From contig NZ_JACVPF010000001.1 of the NCBI RefSeq assembly GCF_018882055.1, positions 806,001-870,000 of the forward strand: 64,000 nucleotides of DNA, in the 5' to 3' direction. Within the stretch, counting starts at the first letter, position 1. Each line of letters starts with the position of its first letter. This DNA is from Polynucleobacter sp. es-MAR-4. GTDB taxonomy: Bacteria; Pseudomonadota; Gammaproteobacteria; Burkholderiales; Burkholderiaceae. Made by a program: the position numbers and the translations under genes. Shown here one piece after another: positions 17,976 to 27,428 of the stretch. A model generated the notes under the pieces. The model ran no database searches and was not told where the DNA came from. It was given only the letters and a program-made list of their open reading frames with translations.

Positions 17976-18471
17976 GTGCATTTTCTGTTGAGCTGGATTT
18001 TGCATCCTGAAGTAGTGCATCAATACGACGGTTATCTTCTTCGGATAAGGTGGTGCTGGGTACGCTCTGATTTCTACGACGCAGATAAATCATGAGGCCG
18101 ATAATGCCTGCGAGCAGAATTACAAAAGGGCCAATCCAGAGAAGCCAGGTGATTGGCTTTACAGGTGGGCGATATAAAACAAAGTCACCATAGCGCTCCA
18201 CCATAAAATTTCGAATTTGCTCGTCCGTCTTACCCTCATTAATGAGGATGCGAATTTCTCGACGCAAGTCATTCGCCAAATCGGAACGCGATCCCGCAAG
18301 AGATTCATTCTGACAAACTAGGCAACGCATTTCTTCTGAAATTGTAATAAGGCGCTGCTCAGTAACTGGATCATCTGCTAGCGGAACAGCATCTTTAGCT
18401 GAAGCGCTATAGACTGCACAAGCAAGTGCAATCGCCACAAAAGTTGAAATGGAAAGCTTTTTCAAAATCAC
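17968..18471 (-). CDS. ccmH: Cytochrome c maturation protein CcmH
   Basis: A 167-residue thiol protein. It has an N-terminal signal/anchor, the conserved MRCLVCQNESLAGS motif whose two cysteines (LRCxxCQ pattern) reduce or hold the apocytochrome haem-binding site, and a second membrane helix at ~107-127. It acts at the periplasmic face with CcmF and CcmI in haem ligation. It overlaps dsbE by four bases and ccmI by several bases. Confidence 0.96.
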   Translation of the reverse strand: MILKKLSISTFVAIALACAVYSASAKDAVPLADDPVTEQRLITISEEMRCLVCQNESLAGSRSDLANDLRREIRILINEGKTDEQIRNFMVERYGDFVLYRPPVKPITWLLWIGPFVILLAGIIGLMIYLRRRNQSVPSTTLSEEDNRRIDALLQDAKSSSTENAHD

Positions 18472-18992
18472 TTGAGCTCACCCAACAAAGGAATGATCTT
18501 CTTATTGAGCAATTCCATCGTAATGGGGCCAATATGCTTAAACCGAATTACGCCAGCCTTATCAATCACATATGTCTCTGGAACGCCATATACGCCGTAA
18601 TCAATGCCAACGCGACCATTGGCATCAAACGCTGATAAATCGTAAGGGTTTCCTTGGCGATTAAGCATGGCCATAGCATCATCGCGCTTATCTTTGTAAT
18701 CCAAGCCAATGATAGGTGCAACCTTCAACTTACCTAGCTCAACCAGAACCGGGTGCTCCTCACGACAAGCGACACACCAGGAGGCCCATACATTCAAAAT
18801 CCAAGGCTTACCCTTCATGCTTTCTGGTGAAAAGGTTTTTTGGGGATCTGCCAGCTGAGGCAATTCAAAGGAGGGAGCTTGCTTGCCAATCAAAGGTGAG
18901 GGCACTTCATGTGGGTCACGATTTAAGCCGACCGCTAAAAATCCAACCAAAATTACAAATAAGAGGAGTGGAATTAAAAACTTCGCCTTCAT
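18468..18992 (-). CDS. ccmG: Thiol:disulfide interchange protein DsbE/CcmG
   Basis: A 174-residue TlpA-like thioredoxin-fold protein anchored by an N-terminal helix. The active site reads WASWCVACREEHP (CxxC). A GVYGVPETYVID segment provides the cis-proline loop, and the acidic insert typical of CcmG (KQAPSFELPQL) is near the N-terminus. It reduces disulfides of apocytochrome c before haem attachment. Four-base overlaps link it to ccmF and ccmH. Confidence 0.95.
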   Translation of the reverse strand: MKAKFLIPLLLFVILVGFLAVGLNRDPHEVPSPLIGKQAPSFELPQLADPQKTFSPESMKGKPWILNVWASWCVACREEHPVLVELGKLKVAPIIGLDYKDKRDDAMAMLNRQGNPYDLSAFDANGRVGIDYGVYGVPETYVIDKAGVIRFKHIGPITMELLNKKIIPLLGELK

Positions 18993-20908
18993 GCTACGGC
19001 CTTACGTAATTTCATACGATAACGTTTATCCGACATTGCTAGTACACCGCCCAATGCCATCAACAAACAACCACCCCAAATCCAATCGACAAAAGGTTTG
19101 TAATAGACACGCACAGCCCATGCTTTATCTTCCAGCTCCTCACCCAAGGAAACATAAATATCCCGAGTGAGACCGGCATCAATAGCTGCCTCCGTCATCG
19201 GCATGCTTGAAGAAAAGTAACTACGCTTTTCTGGATACATCGTGGCTTCTACTTTCCCATTACGGGTCAGCAAGAAAGTTCCCTGCATCGCTTTGTAGTT
19301 TGGTCCAGGAACTGCAGCAACGCCTTGCAGTTGAATTTGATAGCCGCCAACACTCACACTTTCACCCGCTAACATGCGCACATCTTTCTCTTCTTGATAG
19401 GCGCCTACCATGGTGACACCAATCACGAAGACCGCTATACCAAGATGCGCTACCTGCATGCCAATAAATGAACGCGTAGGCTTACCTGCTTTTGCTTGGC
19501 GAATGATTTGCAACACGCCTGAAGCAATGACCCAGAAAGCCAATAAGAAACCAAGACTGCTCAGCCAAGTAAATTCACCCATGGCAAATGGAATTAAAGC
19601 TGCAGCAATCACGGCCACCACGGCTGCGATCCATAAGCGCTTAATCACATCTAAAAGATTGGAATTTTTCCAGCTAGTCCAGGGGCCAATTCCCATTAAT
19701 ACCAACAAAGGAATCATGATGGGTACAAAAACACTATTGAAGTACGGAGGTCCTACCGAGATCTTGCCTAAATGCAAGGCATCAATTAGCAAGGGATACA
19801 AGGTACCCAAGAGAACAGATGCAGCTGATACCACCAAGAACACATTGCCCAGCAAGATAAAGGTCTCGCGCGAAGTTAAGCTGAACTTACCACCAAGCGT
19901 GCTCTTTGGAGCACGCCAAGCGTAGAGGGTTAAAGAGGATCCAACTACCAACACTAAGAAAATCAAAATAAAGATGCCGCGCTTAGGGTCAGTTGCAAAT
20001 GCATGCACTGAAGTGAGCACTCCTGAGCGCACTAAGAATGTCCCCAGAAGTGATAGTGAGAAAGCAGTAATCGCCAGCAGCACTGTCCAGCTCTTAAAGC
20101 CGCCACGCTTCTCAGTCACTGCTAGAGAGTGGAGTAAGGCAGTGCCCACCAACCAGGGAATGAATGAAGCGTTCTCTACGGGATCCCAGAACCACCAACC
20201 ACCCCAACCTAATTCGTAATAGGCCCACCAGGAACCCAGCGCAATACCTAGAGTCAAAAATACCCAGGCAGCGGTCGTCCAAGGGCGTGACCAACGCGCC
20301 CAAGCCGCATCTAAGCGACCCGACAATAAAGAGGCAATTGCAAATGCAAAGGCTACGGAGAAACCAACGTAACCCATGTACAACATAGGTGGATGGAATA
20401 CCAAGCCTGGATCTTGTAGCAATGGATTGAGAGATCGTCCGTCCTGAGCGGCTGGCAATAGTCGCTCAAAAGGATTGGAGGTCATCAGAACAAATAAAAG
20501 TAGACCAGTAATAACCAAACCCAAGACGCCAATCACTCGAGCAACCATAAACTCATCTAGTGCCTTAGAAAGCTGAGCCACTAAAAATGTCCAGGTCGAT
20601 AGCAAGAAAACCCATAGCAATAAAGAGCCTTCATGACCACCCCATACAGCACCCAAGCGGTAAATGACTGGCATTTGTGAGTTGGAATGCTCTGCTACAT
20701 AGAGAACGGAAAAATCATTCGTATAAAAGCTCCAGGCCAAAATCACAAATGCAATGGCTAGCAATAGGAAAACGGTTTGCGCTGCCGGTCTTGCCAACAA
20801 AATCCATTCGCGGCGACCTTGGTGAGCACCGACTAATGGAAGAATTGCTTGAATGATGGCAACACATAAAGCCAGAATTAATGCGTAATGCCCAAACTCA
20901 GGAATCAT
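18989..20908 (-). CDS. ccmF: Cytochrome c haem lyase subunit CcmF
   Basis: A 639-residue membrane protein with about 15 helices. The WWD haem-handling domain is plain (GWGGWWFWDPVENASFIPW), with flanking conserved histidines (FHPPMLYMGY and a later TSVHAF region). It forms the haem lyase with CcmH and CcmI, joining haem from CcmE to apocytochrome. The length is normal. Its first base is shared with the last base of the ccmE stop (TAATG-type overlap). Confidence 0.97.
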   Translation of the reverse strand: MIPEFGHYALILALCVAIIQAILPLVGAHQGRREWILLARPAAQTVFLLLAIAFVILAWSFYTNDFSVLYVAEHSNSQMPVIYRLGAVWGGHEGSLLLWVFLLSTWTFLVAQLSKALDEFMVARVIGVLGLVITGLLLFVLMTSNPFERLLPAAQDGRSLNPLLQDPGLVFHPPMLYMGYVGFSVAFAFAIASLLSGRLDAAWARWSRPWTTAAWVFLTLGIALGSWWAYYELGWGGWWFWDPVENASFIPWLVGTALLHSLAVTEKRGGFKSWTVLLAITAFSLSLLGTFLVRSGVLTSVHAFATDPKRGIFILIFLVLVVGSSLTLYAWRAPKSTLGGKFSLTSRETFILLGNVFLVVSAASVLLGTLYPLLIDALHLGKISVGPPYFNSVFVPIMIPLLVLMGIGPWTSWKNSNLLDVIKRLWIAAVVAVIAAALIPFAMGEFTWLSSLGFLLAFWVIASGVLQIIRQAKAGKPTRSFIGMQVAHLGIAVFVIGVTMVGAYQEEKDVRMLAGESVSVGGYQIQLQGVAAVPGPNYKAMQGTFLLTRNGKVEATMYPEKRSYFSSSMPMTEAAIDAGLTRDIYVSLGEELEDKAWAVRVYYKPFVDWIWGGCLLMALGGVLAMSDKRYRMKLRKAVA

Positions 20909-21339
20909 TATTTATTTCCATTTTTTTGAGCTTGCTCTAAAGCATGCTTCGCCTCTGGAGGCATATAGTTTTCATCATGCTTAGCCAATACTTCGCTAGC
21001 AATAAATTGCCCATTTGGATTTAGTCGACCTTGAATGACGGCGCCCTTACCTTCCTTAAATAAATCCGGAAGAATGCCGGTGTAAGCCACAGGAATATCT
21101 TTCACCATATCGGTAATGACAAAGTTCACCGTTAAACCATCCCGCTTAACTGATCCATCCTTGACCATGCCACCAATTCGGAAAACTTGGCCAGCGGGAG
21201 ACTTACCAGCAGCTACTTCACTTGGGGTAACGTATAAAGCAATGTTGCTATTCAGCGCATTCAAAATGAGTACTGCTGCAATGCCAATGGCAATGAGCGC
21301 ACCAACAATAATGACTGCCCGCTTATGTCTTGGTTTCAC
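20908..21339 (-). CDS. ccmE: Periplasmic haem chaperone CcmE
   Basis: A 143-residue protein with one N-terminal anchor and an OB-fold periplasmic domain. The haem-binding element [10 protein letters not shown] is present, with the His that forms the covalent haem bond and the following Tyr ligand. It takes haem from CcmC and gives it to CcmF. It overlaps ccmD by four bases. Confidence 0.96.
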   Translation of the reverse strand: MKPRHKRAVIIVGALIAIGIAAVLILNALNSNIALYVTPSEVAAGKSPAGQVFRIGGMVKDGSVKRDGLTVNFVITDMVKDIPVAYTGILPDLFKEGKGAVIQGRLNPNGQFIASEVLAKHDENYMPPEAKHALEQAQKNGNK

Positions 21340-21527
21340 TTGCTACCCTTTTGCTCAAAACGTTCTGCCATCACTTCACGCTGCAGTCTGCGAACGATCG
21401 CCTTGTGGCGTACACGAACAGCCAGAGGCTCGAAAAATAGTACTAAGGCGCAAACACCGAAGCTGCACCATACATACAGCGCATAACCACCCATCGCAAA
21501 AAATTCAGCCGGACTATTCCACATCAA
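21336..21527 (-). CDS. ccmD: Haem exporter protein CcmD
   Basis: A 63-residue single-helix protein. The [16 protein letters not shown] segment is typical of CcmD, followed by a basic tail. It stabilises the CcmC-CcmE complex and allows haem-CcmE release. It overlaps both ccmC and ccmE by four bases, confirming operon membership. Confidence 0.93.
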   Translation of the reverse strand: MMWNSPAEFFAMGGYALYVWCSFGVCALVLFFEPLAVRVRHKAIVRRLQREVMAERFEQKGSK

Positions 21528-22294
21528 TGCTTGACCTCATTTAATTCCTTAACCCAATCAGTATGAGCCTCGCGCTCCAAAATGATGGCGCGCACACGCA
21601 TTAACCCTACTGCGATTGAGTACATCCAGAAGCATAAAGCCATCAACAGCATTCCCCAAAGCATGGTCTGAGCCATTGCTGGAGCCTTAGTTAATGAAAC
21701 GGATGCACCTTGATGCAAGGTATTCCACCACTTCACTGAAAAATAAATAATAGGCACGTTCACTACGCCGACTAAAGCCAGGATTGCACCCGCTTTATCA
21801 GCACGGCGAGCATTATCAATAGAGGCTTGCAAAGCAATAAATCCAAGATACAAGAAAAGTAGAATGAGTTCAGAGGTTAAGCGCGCATCCCACACCCACC
21901 AAGCACCCCACATTGGCTTACCCCAAAAGGCGCCCGTCCACAAAGACAGGAAAGCCATCCAAGCGCCGATGGGAGCCAGTGCCTGAGCCATCATGGCTGA
22001 TAGACGGGTATTAAATATCAAGCCCAATCCAGCCCAAGCAGCCATCGCCAAATAAATCACCATGGACATCCAAGATGCCGGTACATGAACAAAAATAATC
22101 CGGTAGCCCTGTCCCTGAACTGCATCTACCGGCGCCACAAAAAAGCTCACCCATAAACCAGCAACCCCAAAAATAATTGTGAGCGCCCAGAACCAGGGGA
22201 TCATTTTTCCAGCGAGCGGATAAAAAGCACTCGGACTCGAGAACTTGAACCAGTTCATGATGCGACTAGAAGATAAATTATTTACATTACTCAT
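21524..22294 (-). CDS. ccmC: Haem handling protein CcmC
   Basis: A 256-residue membrane protein with six helices. The WWD motif reads WGAWWVWDARLTSEL, with conserved histidines in FVHVPASWMS and in a later loop (NTLHQGASV). It transfers haem to CcmE in the periplasm. The start is set at MSNVNN, whose ATG overlaps the ccmB TGA; an open frame runs 12 codons further upstream but lies wholly inside ccmB. Confidence 0.95.
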   Translation of the reverse strand: MSNVNNLSSSRIMNWFKFSSPSAFYPLAGKMIPWFWALTIIFGVAGLWVSFFVAPVDAVQGQGYRIIFVHVPASWMSMVIYLAMAAWAGLGLIFNTRLSAMMAQALAPIGAWMAFLSLWTGAFWGKPMWGAWWVWDARLTSELILLFLYLGFIALQASIDNARRADKAGAILALVGVVNVPIIYFSVKWWNTLHQGASVSLTKAPAMAQTMLWGMLLMALCFWMYSIAVGLMRVRAIILEREAHTDWVKELNEVKH

Positions 22295-22956
22295 TCGATA
22301 GCAATCTTTACTGCATTTGCACTCACCCAAGGCATAAATGCTAATGCCAAAATGAATAAAGCGCCCAATAGGGAAAAATGCCCTGTGATATCAAGACCCA
22401 CACTGCTAGCGTAGACAGCGCCAGCGCCAAAAATCAATACAGGAATATAGAGCGGCAATATGAGGAGACTCATCAAAACGCTACCGCCTCTGACCCCAAG
22501 AGTTAAAGCTGCTCCAATTGATCCCAATAAGGACAATACCGGCGTTCCCAGCAGTAATGCAGCCATCAACACCTTTAAGGACTGGGCATCCAAATCAAAT
22601 TGAATACCAATCACGGGCGCCAGCAAAACCAAGGGAAGTCCACAGACCAGCCAATGCGCAACAATCTTGCCAAATACCAATGCCGTAAACGAATTCGGAG
22701 ATAAGACTAATTGTTCCAATGTGCCATCTGCGTAATCAGCCGCAAACATTCGCTGCAAACCGAGCAATGTTGAAAGCAAGGCAGCAACCCAAATAATCCC
22801 AGGCGCGATCTTTCTGAGTAAAGCGGTATCGGCACCGATTCCCAATGGGAACAAGCTTGTCACAATGACGAAGAAAAATAATGCGGTTAAAACCTCGCTC
22901 TTGCGACGCATCACCAGCAATAAATCGCGATGGACGATAGCAATAAAAGCATTCAT
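22291..22956 (-). CDS. ccmB: Haem exporter ABC permease CcmB
   Basis: A 221-residue permease with six hydrophobic helices. It opens with FIAIVHRDLLLVMRRKSEV, the usual CcmB N-terminus, and contains FAADYADGTLEQLVLSP, a conserved cytoplasmic loop. With CcmA it forms the ABC transporter needed to release holo-CcmE. It overlaps ccmA and ccmC by four bases. Confidence 0.95.
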   Translation of the reverse strand: MNAFIAIVHRDLLLVMRRKSEVLTALFFFVIVTSLFPLGIGADTALLRKIAPGIIWVAALLSTLLGLQRMFAADYADGTLEQLVLSPNSFTALVFGKIVAHWLVCGLPLVLLAPVIGIQFDLDAQSLKVLMAALLLGTPVLSLLGSIGAALTLGVRGGSVLMSLLILPLYIPVLIFGAGAVYASSVGLDITGHFSLLGALFILALAFMPWVSANAVKIAIE

Positions 22957-23600
22957 AGATCTAACACCCTGAGACCAGGAATTGATAGAGGCTGATGACT
23001 TGTCAGTACCACCAAGCCGCTCCCCTCCAAATGCTCTGCTATCAAACCTAGCAGCTCCTGCACAGCCTGAGTATCTAGAGCATTAAAAGGCTCATCCAGA
23101 ATCCAGACCTGCGCGCGTCGCGTCACCATTCGAGCCATTAAGACACGTTTTTTCTGACCAGCAGATAAGCAATTCACGGGTAGGTCTTCGCGGCCTTTTA
23201 GACCAAAACGCCAAAGCGCAGAAAAAATATCTTGCTCCGAAAGCGCAATGCCATCAATCGCTGCATACATGCGCAAATTCTCAAGGGCACTGAGATCTTC
23301 TTTGAGGGCATCACGATGACCTAAAAACAATAATTTGCTGTGGTATTCAGACGCTTCTTTTTTGATGGAGCTGCCATTCCAAAGTACCTCTCCCGACTCA
23401 GGGGAAGCTAGGCCAGTGAGCAAGCGTAATAGGCTCGTTTTTCCAACACCATTCTCACCGCGAATATGAAGGCACTGACCCGAAAATACCTGTAAATCCA
23501 AACCAGAAAATAGCTCTCGCTCACCGCGCACGCAGGTGATAGCACGAGCCTCAAGGGTCATGGCTGCAGATGCTGGAAGGGAGGAATTAATGGCTGTCAT
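22953..23600 (-). CDS. ccmA: Cytochrome c biogenesis ABC ATPase CcmA
   Basis: A 215-residue ATPase. Walker A is GENGVGKTS, the ABC signature is LSAGQKKRV, Walker B is VWILDEPFNALD, and the H-loop is in VVLTSHQP. It powers release of haem-loaded CcmE with CcmB, CcmC and CcmD. It is the first gene of the nine-gene operon that runs leftward to ccmI. No FNR palindrome is visible in the ~185 bases upstream. Confidence 0.95.
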   Translation of the reverse strand: MTAINSSLPASAAMTLEARAITCVRGERELFSGLDLQVFSGQCLHIRGENGVGKTSLLRLLTGLASPESGEVLWNGSSIKKEASEYHSKLLFLGHRDALKEDLSALENLRMYAAIDGIALSEQDIFSALWRFGLKGREDLPVNCLSAGQKKRVLMARMVTRRAQVWILDEPFNALDTQAVQELLGLIAEHLEGSGLVVLTSHQPLSIPGLRVLDL

Positions 23601-23784
23601 CGGAAGAAATGGCTTGAATCAAACCACCTCAGGCATTGTCCAAGACCCACTTGGGACTGTCAAACAGCCTAAAACAGTACTTAAAGAAGAAAATTCATTT
23701 AATTCAATAGCTTAGATGATTATAAAGGCTATTTATAGCAGTTAGCTCAACCTACTTAAACAAGCCAAGCCCAGCCCTAAGGAA

Positions 23785-24195
23785 TTATTTCCAGAAAATA
23801 ACCAATTTTTGAGGTGTAGATGACTGAATGTTGACAGTCTTCTTCTGGGTCACCCCTAGGTAAGCAGCTTCAATCTGATATTGACCGCCAGTTAAATTAA
23901 TCAAAATATAAGGACCATCAGCTTGTGCATCGAATACCACTTGATTTTGGGAATTCAAAATTTTGATCATTGCACCAGAAATCCAAACACCACGACCACT
24001 TTCCAGTTGAGACAACTCCAGCAGCAAAGGCCATTGCTTCGCCTCCGCCAAAATTGCCTGTGACTCCTCTTCACCTACCCCACCAGTGATATAAGAAATT
24101 CCTTGGGAATATTGCGTGCTTGGAATTTGCGCATAGGCCACCGAGCCAAAAGTGATGCAGGCGGCAATAAGAAAATTCTTGATATGCGAGTTCAT
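23785..24195 (-). CDS. Exported protein with carboxypeptidase-regulatory-like domain
   Basis: A 136-residue protein with a Sec signal peptide (residues 1-22, ending SVAYA-Q). The mature part has a glycine-rich stretch (ISYITGGVGEEES), then a small beta domain (~65-135) with PYILINLTGGQYQIEAAYLG, the pattern of carboxypeptidase-regulatory-like or transthyretin-like folds. Relatives are common in Burkholderiales with no assigned function. It stands alone between ccmA and the quinone reductase gene. Confidence 0.7.
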   Translation of the reverse strand: MNSHIKNFLIAACITFGSVAYAQIPSTQYSQGISYITGGVGEEESQAILAEAKQWPLLLELSQLESGRGVWISGAMIKILNSQNQVVFDAQADGPYILINLTGGQYQIEAAYLGVTQKKTVNIQSSTPQKLVIFWK

Positions 24196-24269
24196 GTTGA
24201 TACCTCTAAGTTAGTGCAGATATGCCTAACTCATTCTACAGTCAAGACCAACACATTAGCCGCACAAGC

Positions 24270-24299
24270 TAAAAGAAAAAGCCCCGCACCAGCGGGGCT
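24270..24299 (-). terminator. Rho-independent terminator of the quinone reductase gene
   Basis: On the minus strand AGCCCCGC, loop TGGT and GCGGGGCT (24280-24299) is followed by TTTTCTTTT. The stem is GC-rich and the T-rich tract lies downstream of the gene at 24343-25323. Confidence 0.85.
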
Positions 24300-24342
24300 C
24301 TTCAAAAAAAGACTGATTGAACTCTATGTTCGGTAACCCACA

Positions 24343-25323
24343 TTAAGGAGTGATGACAATCGCACCAGAAACTTTTCTTCCTTCAGCTGCTTTGTGTGCC
24401 TCAGCCGCTTGCTCGAGTGAGAACTTAGCGCCGATTTGCACTTTGACCCGACCTTGTGCAATAGCATCAAATACAGCTCGTGCATTTTCTTGGAGTAACT
24501 CTGGTGTAGCGTTGTGTGGAAACACAGAAGGCCTTGTTAAAAAGAGGCAGCCTTTCTTATTCAAAATCTCTGGATGAATCTCTGGTGCCGGACCGGATGC
24601 TGCACCAAACAAAGCAACCGTACCAAATGGCGCAGCGCAATCGAGCGAACCTAAGAAAGTAGTTTTAGCAACAGAGTCATACACAATATTTGCCTTGCGA
24701 CCACCAGTTGCCTTAATGACCTCTTCAACCCAATTGGGCTTTGAGTAATCCACTACCGCATCGCATCCAGCCTCTCTGGCTGCGGCAAACTTGGCTTCAG
24801 AGCCCACGGTGCCGACTACAAAGGCGCCCAATGACTTTGCCCAGCCAGCTAAGATCTGCCCTACACCACCAGCAGCAGCATGCACCAAGACAACATCACC
24901 AGCTTTAACTTTATAGGTTTTTTGCACGAGATATTGCGCAGTCATTGCCTTAAAAAATACTGCTGCAGCTACCTCATCTGAAACATTGTCTGGAACGGAA
25001 ACTAATTTATCAACCGCGACATTGCGTGCGCTAGCATAAGCACCGATACCGGCATTCATATACATCGCGCGATCACCCACCTTAAATCGGGTGACACCCT
25101 CTCCAACCGCTTCCACAACGCCAACCGCTTCGTGGCCAAGACCAGTAGGCAATTCCAATGGGTAAACACCAGAGCGCTGGTATACATCAATAAAGTTGAA
25201 GCCTATAGCTGTTTGACGGAGTTGCACCTCACCTTTAGCAGGAGCAGGTAGCTCTTTATCAATCAATTTAATTACATCAGCATTGCCAAGTTCTGAAAGA
25301 CTAACAATTCGAGCAGTAGTCAC
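24343..25323 (-). CDS. NADPH:quinone oxidoreductase, zeta-crystallin type
   Basis: A 326-residue medium-chain reductase of the QOR family. The N-terminal catalytic domain contains GHEAVGVVEAVGEGVTRFKVGD; the Rossmann region has VLVHAAAGGVGQILAGWAK, a typical NADPH-binding motif. Zinc-binding cysteines of alcohol dehydrogenases are absent, as expected for QOR. It reduces quinones with NADPH and likely protects against redox cycling. A strong terminator follows the gene. Confidence 0.9.
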   Translation of the reverse strand: MTTARIVSLSELGNADVIKLIDKELPAPAKGEVQLRQTAIGFNFIDVYQRSGVYPLELPTGLGHEAVGVVEAVGEGVTRFKVGDRAMYMNAGIGAYASARNVAVDKLVSVPDNVSDEVAAAVFFKAMTAQYLVQKTYKVKAGDVVLVHAAAGGVGQILAGWAKSLGAFVVGTVGSEAKFAAAREAGCDAVVDYSKPNWVEEVIKATGGRKANIVYDSVAKTTFLGSLDCAAPFGTVALFGAASGPAPEIHPEILNKKGCLFLTRPSVFPHNATPELLQENARAVFDAIAQGRVKVQIGAKFSLEQAAEAHKAAEGRKVSGAIVITP

Positions 25324-25353
25324 AAGTCACCTTTTGTATTTTTTATAGAAAAA

Positions 25354-25806
25354 TTATCTTACCGCAAGTGCCGCCTCTGACACCTCTTCATCTTCAACCA
25401 CTGCCCAAGTACTATCACCCAATTTCTTGACGGCCATGGAATAGGTCCAAGAATCAGGAATGCCGCAACTCCATTGATCTGGGCCATTTTGAATTAAGAC
25501 ATTAGCACCAATCCGGCTGTCAAAATACAAGTGGTAGGTTTTTCCATGAAGCGGATTAAAGCTGTATTTAGCGCTGTGTACCATTTCTGTAGCATCTAAT
25601 CTTGCTTGAAGAGCACGAGCTTGCTTCATTAATACCTCAGCCTGCTCCATGATGCGATCGTATTCGAGTTTGGCATTTTGACGAGCGACATTAACTGCTT
25701 TGTCTTTCTCCTCCAAAACTTTGATGGGCGCAAATACAGGTGCACCCACTTCCATGGGGTATTCAATGCCAGCATGCCTTGCTGGATCAGTATCTTCTAT
25801 TCGCAT
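25354..25806 (-). CDS. DUF2452 domain-containing protein
   Basis: A 150-residue soluble protein. A coiled-coil-like helix (~45-75, ...EYDRIMEQAEVLMKQARALQARLDA in pattern) is followed by a beta-rich C-terminus with FNPLHGKTYHLYFD and WSCGIPDSWTYS, features of DUF2452. The function is unknown. It lies on the same strand downstream of the photolyase gene and upstream of the quinone reductase, and may be an outer member of the light-stress block. Confidence 0.75.
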   Translation of the reverse strand: MRIEDTDPARHAGIEYPMEVGAPVFAPIKVLEEKDKAVNVARQNAKLEYDRIMEQAEVLMKQARALQARLDATEMVHSAKYSFNPLHGKTYHLYFDSRIGANVLIQNGPDQWSCGIPDSWTYSMAVKKLGDSTWAVVEDEEVSEAALAVR

Positions 25807-25875
25807 TGCAATCTTTGAGCCGTTGATTTAATTGCTAAAAGTGTGACACAAAACCAAGAAATGTGCCGCCTACGC

Positions 25876-27402
25876 CTATAAGGCGTTCAGATTACCCAGA
25901 ATGGCTTTAGCGTGCTCCTGAATAGAGCGCTGATCAGCCTCGTCAATTCTGGATAAATTGGCAGTCATCAAGCGAGTTCGAGGGCTTGCCTCAAACTGCT
26001 TGCGATGCTTAATTAAGAAATTCCAATACAGATTAGTCATCGGGCAGGCCTCCTCACCAAATCGGACATCTGGTTTGTATTGGCAAGAATTGCAGTAATT
26101 ACTCATACGCTTTATATATGCCCCACTCGCAATATAAGGCTTGCTAGTAAAGCGGCCGCCACTAGCAAATAAGGCCATACCAGCAGTGTTGGGTAGCTCT
26201 ACCCACTCAATCGCATCAATATAAATTGCCAAGTACCAATCACATACTTCCTTTGGCAACACTTCTGCTAGCAGTGCAAAATTTCCAGTGACCATCAGGC
26301 GTTGAATGTGATGGGCATATCCATACTCGAGCGTTTGACCAATCGCCTCTTGCATGCAGCGCATCTTGGTATCGCCAGTCCAGTACCAATCAGGAAGAGG
26401 ATTGTGGTGACTGTAAAAATTATCCTTAGCCATTTGTGGCATGTCTAAGTAATACATGCCTCGAACGAATTCACGCCACCCTAAAATCTGGCGAATAAAT
26501 CCCTCTACCGTTGAAAGATCTAAATCATGCTTCTTCCAGGCCTGCAAAACAGCAGCAATTACCTCCCGGGGATTGAGTAACTTTAAGTTCAGCGAACTGG
26601 AGAGCAGGGAATGCCACCCAAAAGGCGTACCCGTCCACATGGCATCCTCATGAATCCCAAAGGTCGCCAAGCGATGCTCTACAAAGCCCTCCAAAGCCTG
26701 CAAGGCCTGCTCACGAGTTACGGGCCACTGAAACTGCCTTAAGGAACCAGGATGATCGGGAAAGTTTTTCTCAACCAAGGCTATGACTTCTTGAGTGATG
26801 TCATCAGGCTCAAATAACTCTGGCGATGGAATTAAGCCTGGCCCCTTTTTGGGGAAAGGTTTGCGATTATCCCGATCGAAATTCCATTGCCCCCCTTCGG
26901 GATTGCCTTCCTTGTCCACCAGGATGTTATGAGTCTTGCGCATCAGCCGATAGAAATATTCCAAACGCAATTCTTTTTTACCAGCAACCCAATTGGTGAA
27001 ATCATGGCGTGAGCAATAAAAATGGGGATCCTCTTGCATCCCTAATGCAATCTTTAAATCAGAGGCCAACAGCTCAATTTCACACTTGAGTCGATATTCC
27101 CCAGGCTCAAGACAAATTAAATGGGTGTATTTTTCTTTAGCAATAATGTCTCTCAGGGTATCGCTGATCGATTTAGGAGACTGATGGATATATTGCAAGG
27201 GCACGCCAAACTCTTCTAATTGCTTGGCAAAGTGGCGCATGGCCGACAAAAACAAAACAATCTTGGCTTTATGGGACCAAACATACTCAGCCTCATTCGC
27301 AGACTCAATCATGACTACCTGATCAGTCTTCGGATTGAGATTTTTTAATACCGGACTATTGATATCTAGCTGATCACCCAGAATCAGAACAAGCTTTTTC
27401 AA
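25876..27402 (-). CDS. FeS-type photolyase/cryptochrome (FeS-BCP, PhrB-like)
   Basis: A 508-residue photolyase-related protein of the iron-sulfur bacterial cryptochrome/photolyase class. The N-terminal Rossmann domain starts KKLVLILGDQLDINS. The FAD domain includes FIRQILGWREFVRGMYY and HHIQRLMVTGNFALL. Four cysteines fit the cluster ligands: MRCMQEA, then CNSCQYKP and EEACPMT near the C-terminus. Known members repair (6-4) photoproducts using FAD and a lumazine antenna with a 4Fe-4S cluster. The gene heads or sits within a run of small light-stress-associated genes. Confidence 0.9.
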   Translation of the reverse strand: MKKLVLILGDQLDINSPVLKNLNPKTDQVVMIESANEAEYVWSHKAKIVLFLSAMRHFAKQLEEFGVPLQYIHQSPKSISDTLRDIIAKEKYTHLICLEPGEYRLKCEIELLASDLKIALGMQEDPHFYCSRHDFTNWVAGKKELRLEYFYRLMRKTHNILVDKEGNPEGGQWNFDRDNRKPFPKKGPGLIPSPELFEPDDITQEVIALVEKNFPDHPGSLRQFQWPVTREQALQALEGFVEHRLATFGIHEDAMWTGTPFGWHSLLSSSLNLKLLNPREVIAAVLQAWKKHDLDLSTVEGFIRQILGWREFVRGMYYLDMPQMAKDNFYSHHNPLPDWYWTGDTKMRCMQEAIGQTLEYGYAHHIQRLMVTGNFALLAEVLPKEVCDWYLAIYIDAIEWVELPNTAGMALFASGGRFTSKPYIASGAYIKRMSNYCNSCQYKPDVRFGEEACPMTNLYWNFLIKHRKQFEASPRTRLMTANLSRIDEADQRSIQEHAKAILGNLNAL

Positions 27403-27428
27403 AGAACCGCCCTCATGAATGACTAAGC

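Noticed and set aside
19410-19925. A 171-codon open frame opposite ccmF
   Set aside because: It lies entirely antisense to an intact, well-recognised ccmF and has no recognisable domain or ribosome site.
21116-21544. A 142-codon + strand frame opposite ccmE-ccmD
   Set aside because: It crosses three overlapping ccm genes on the other strand and shows no family motif.
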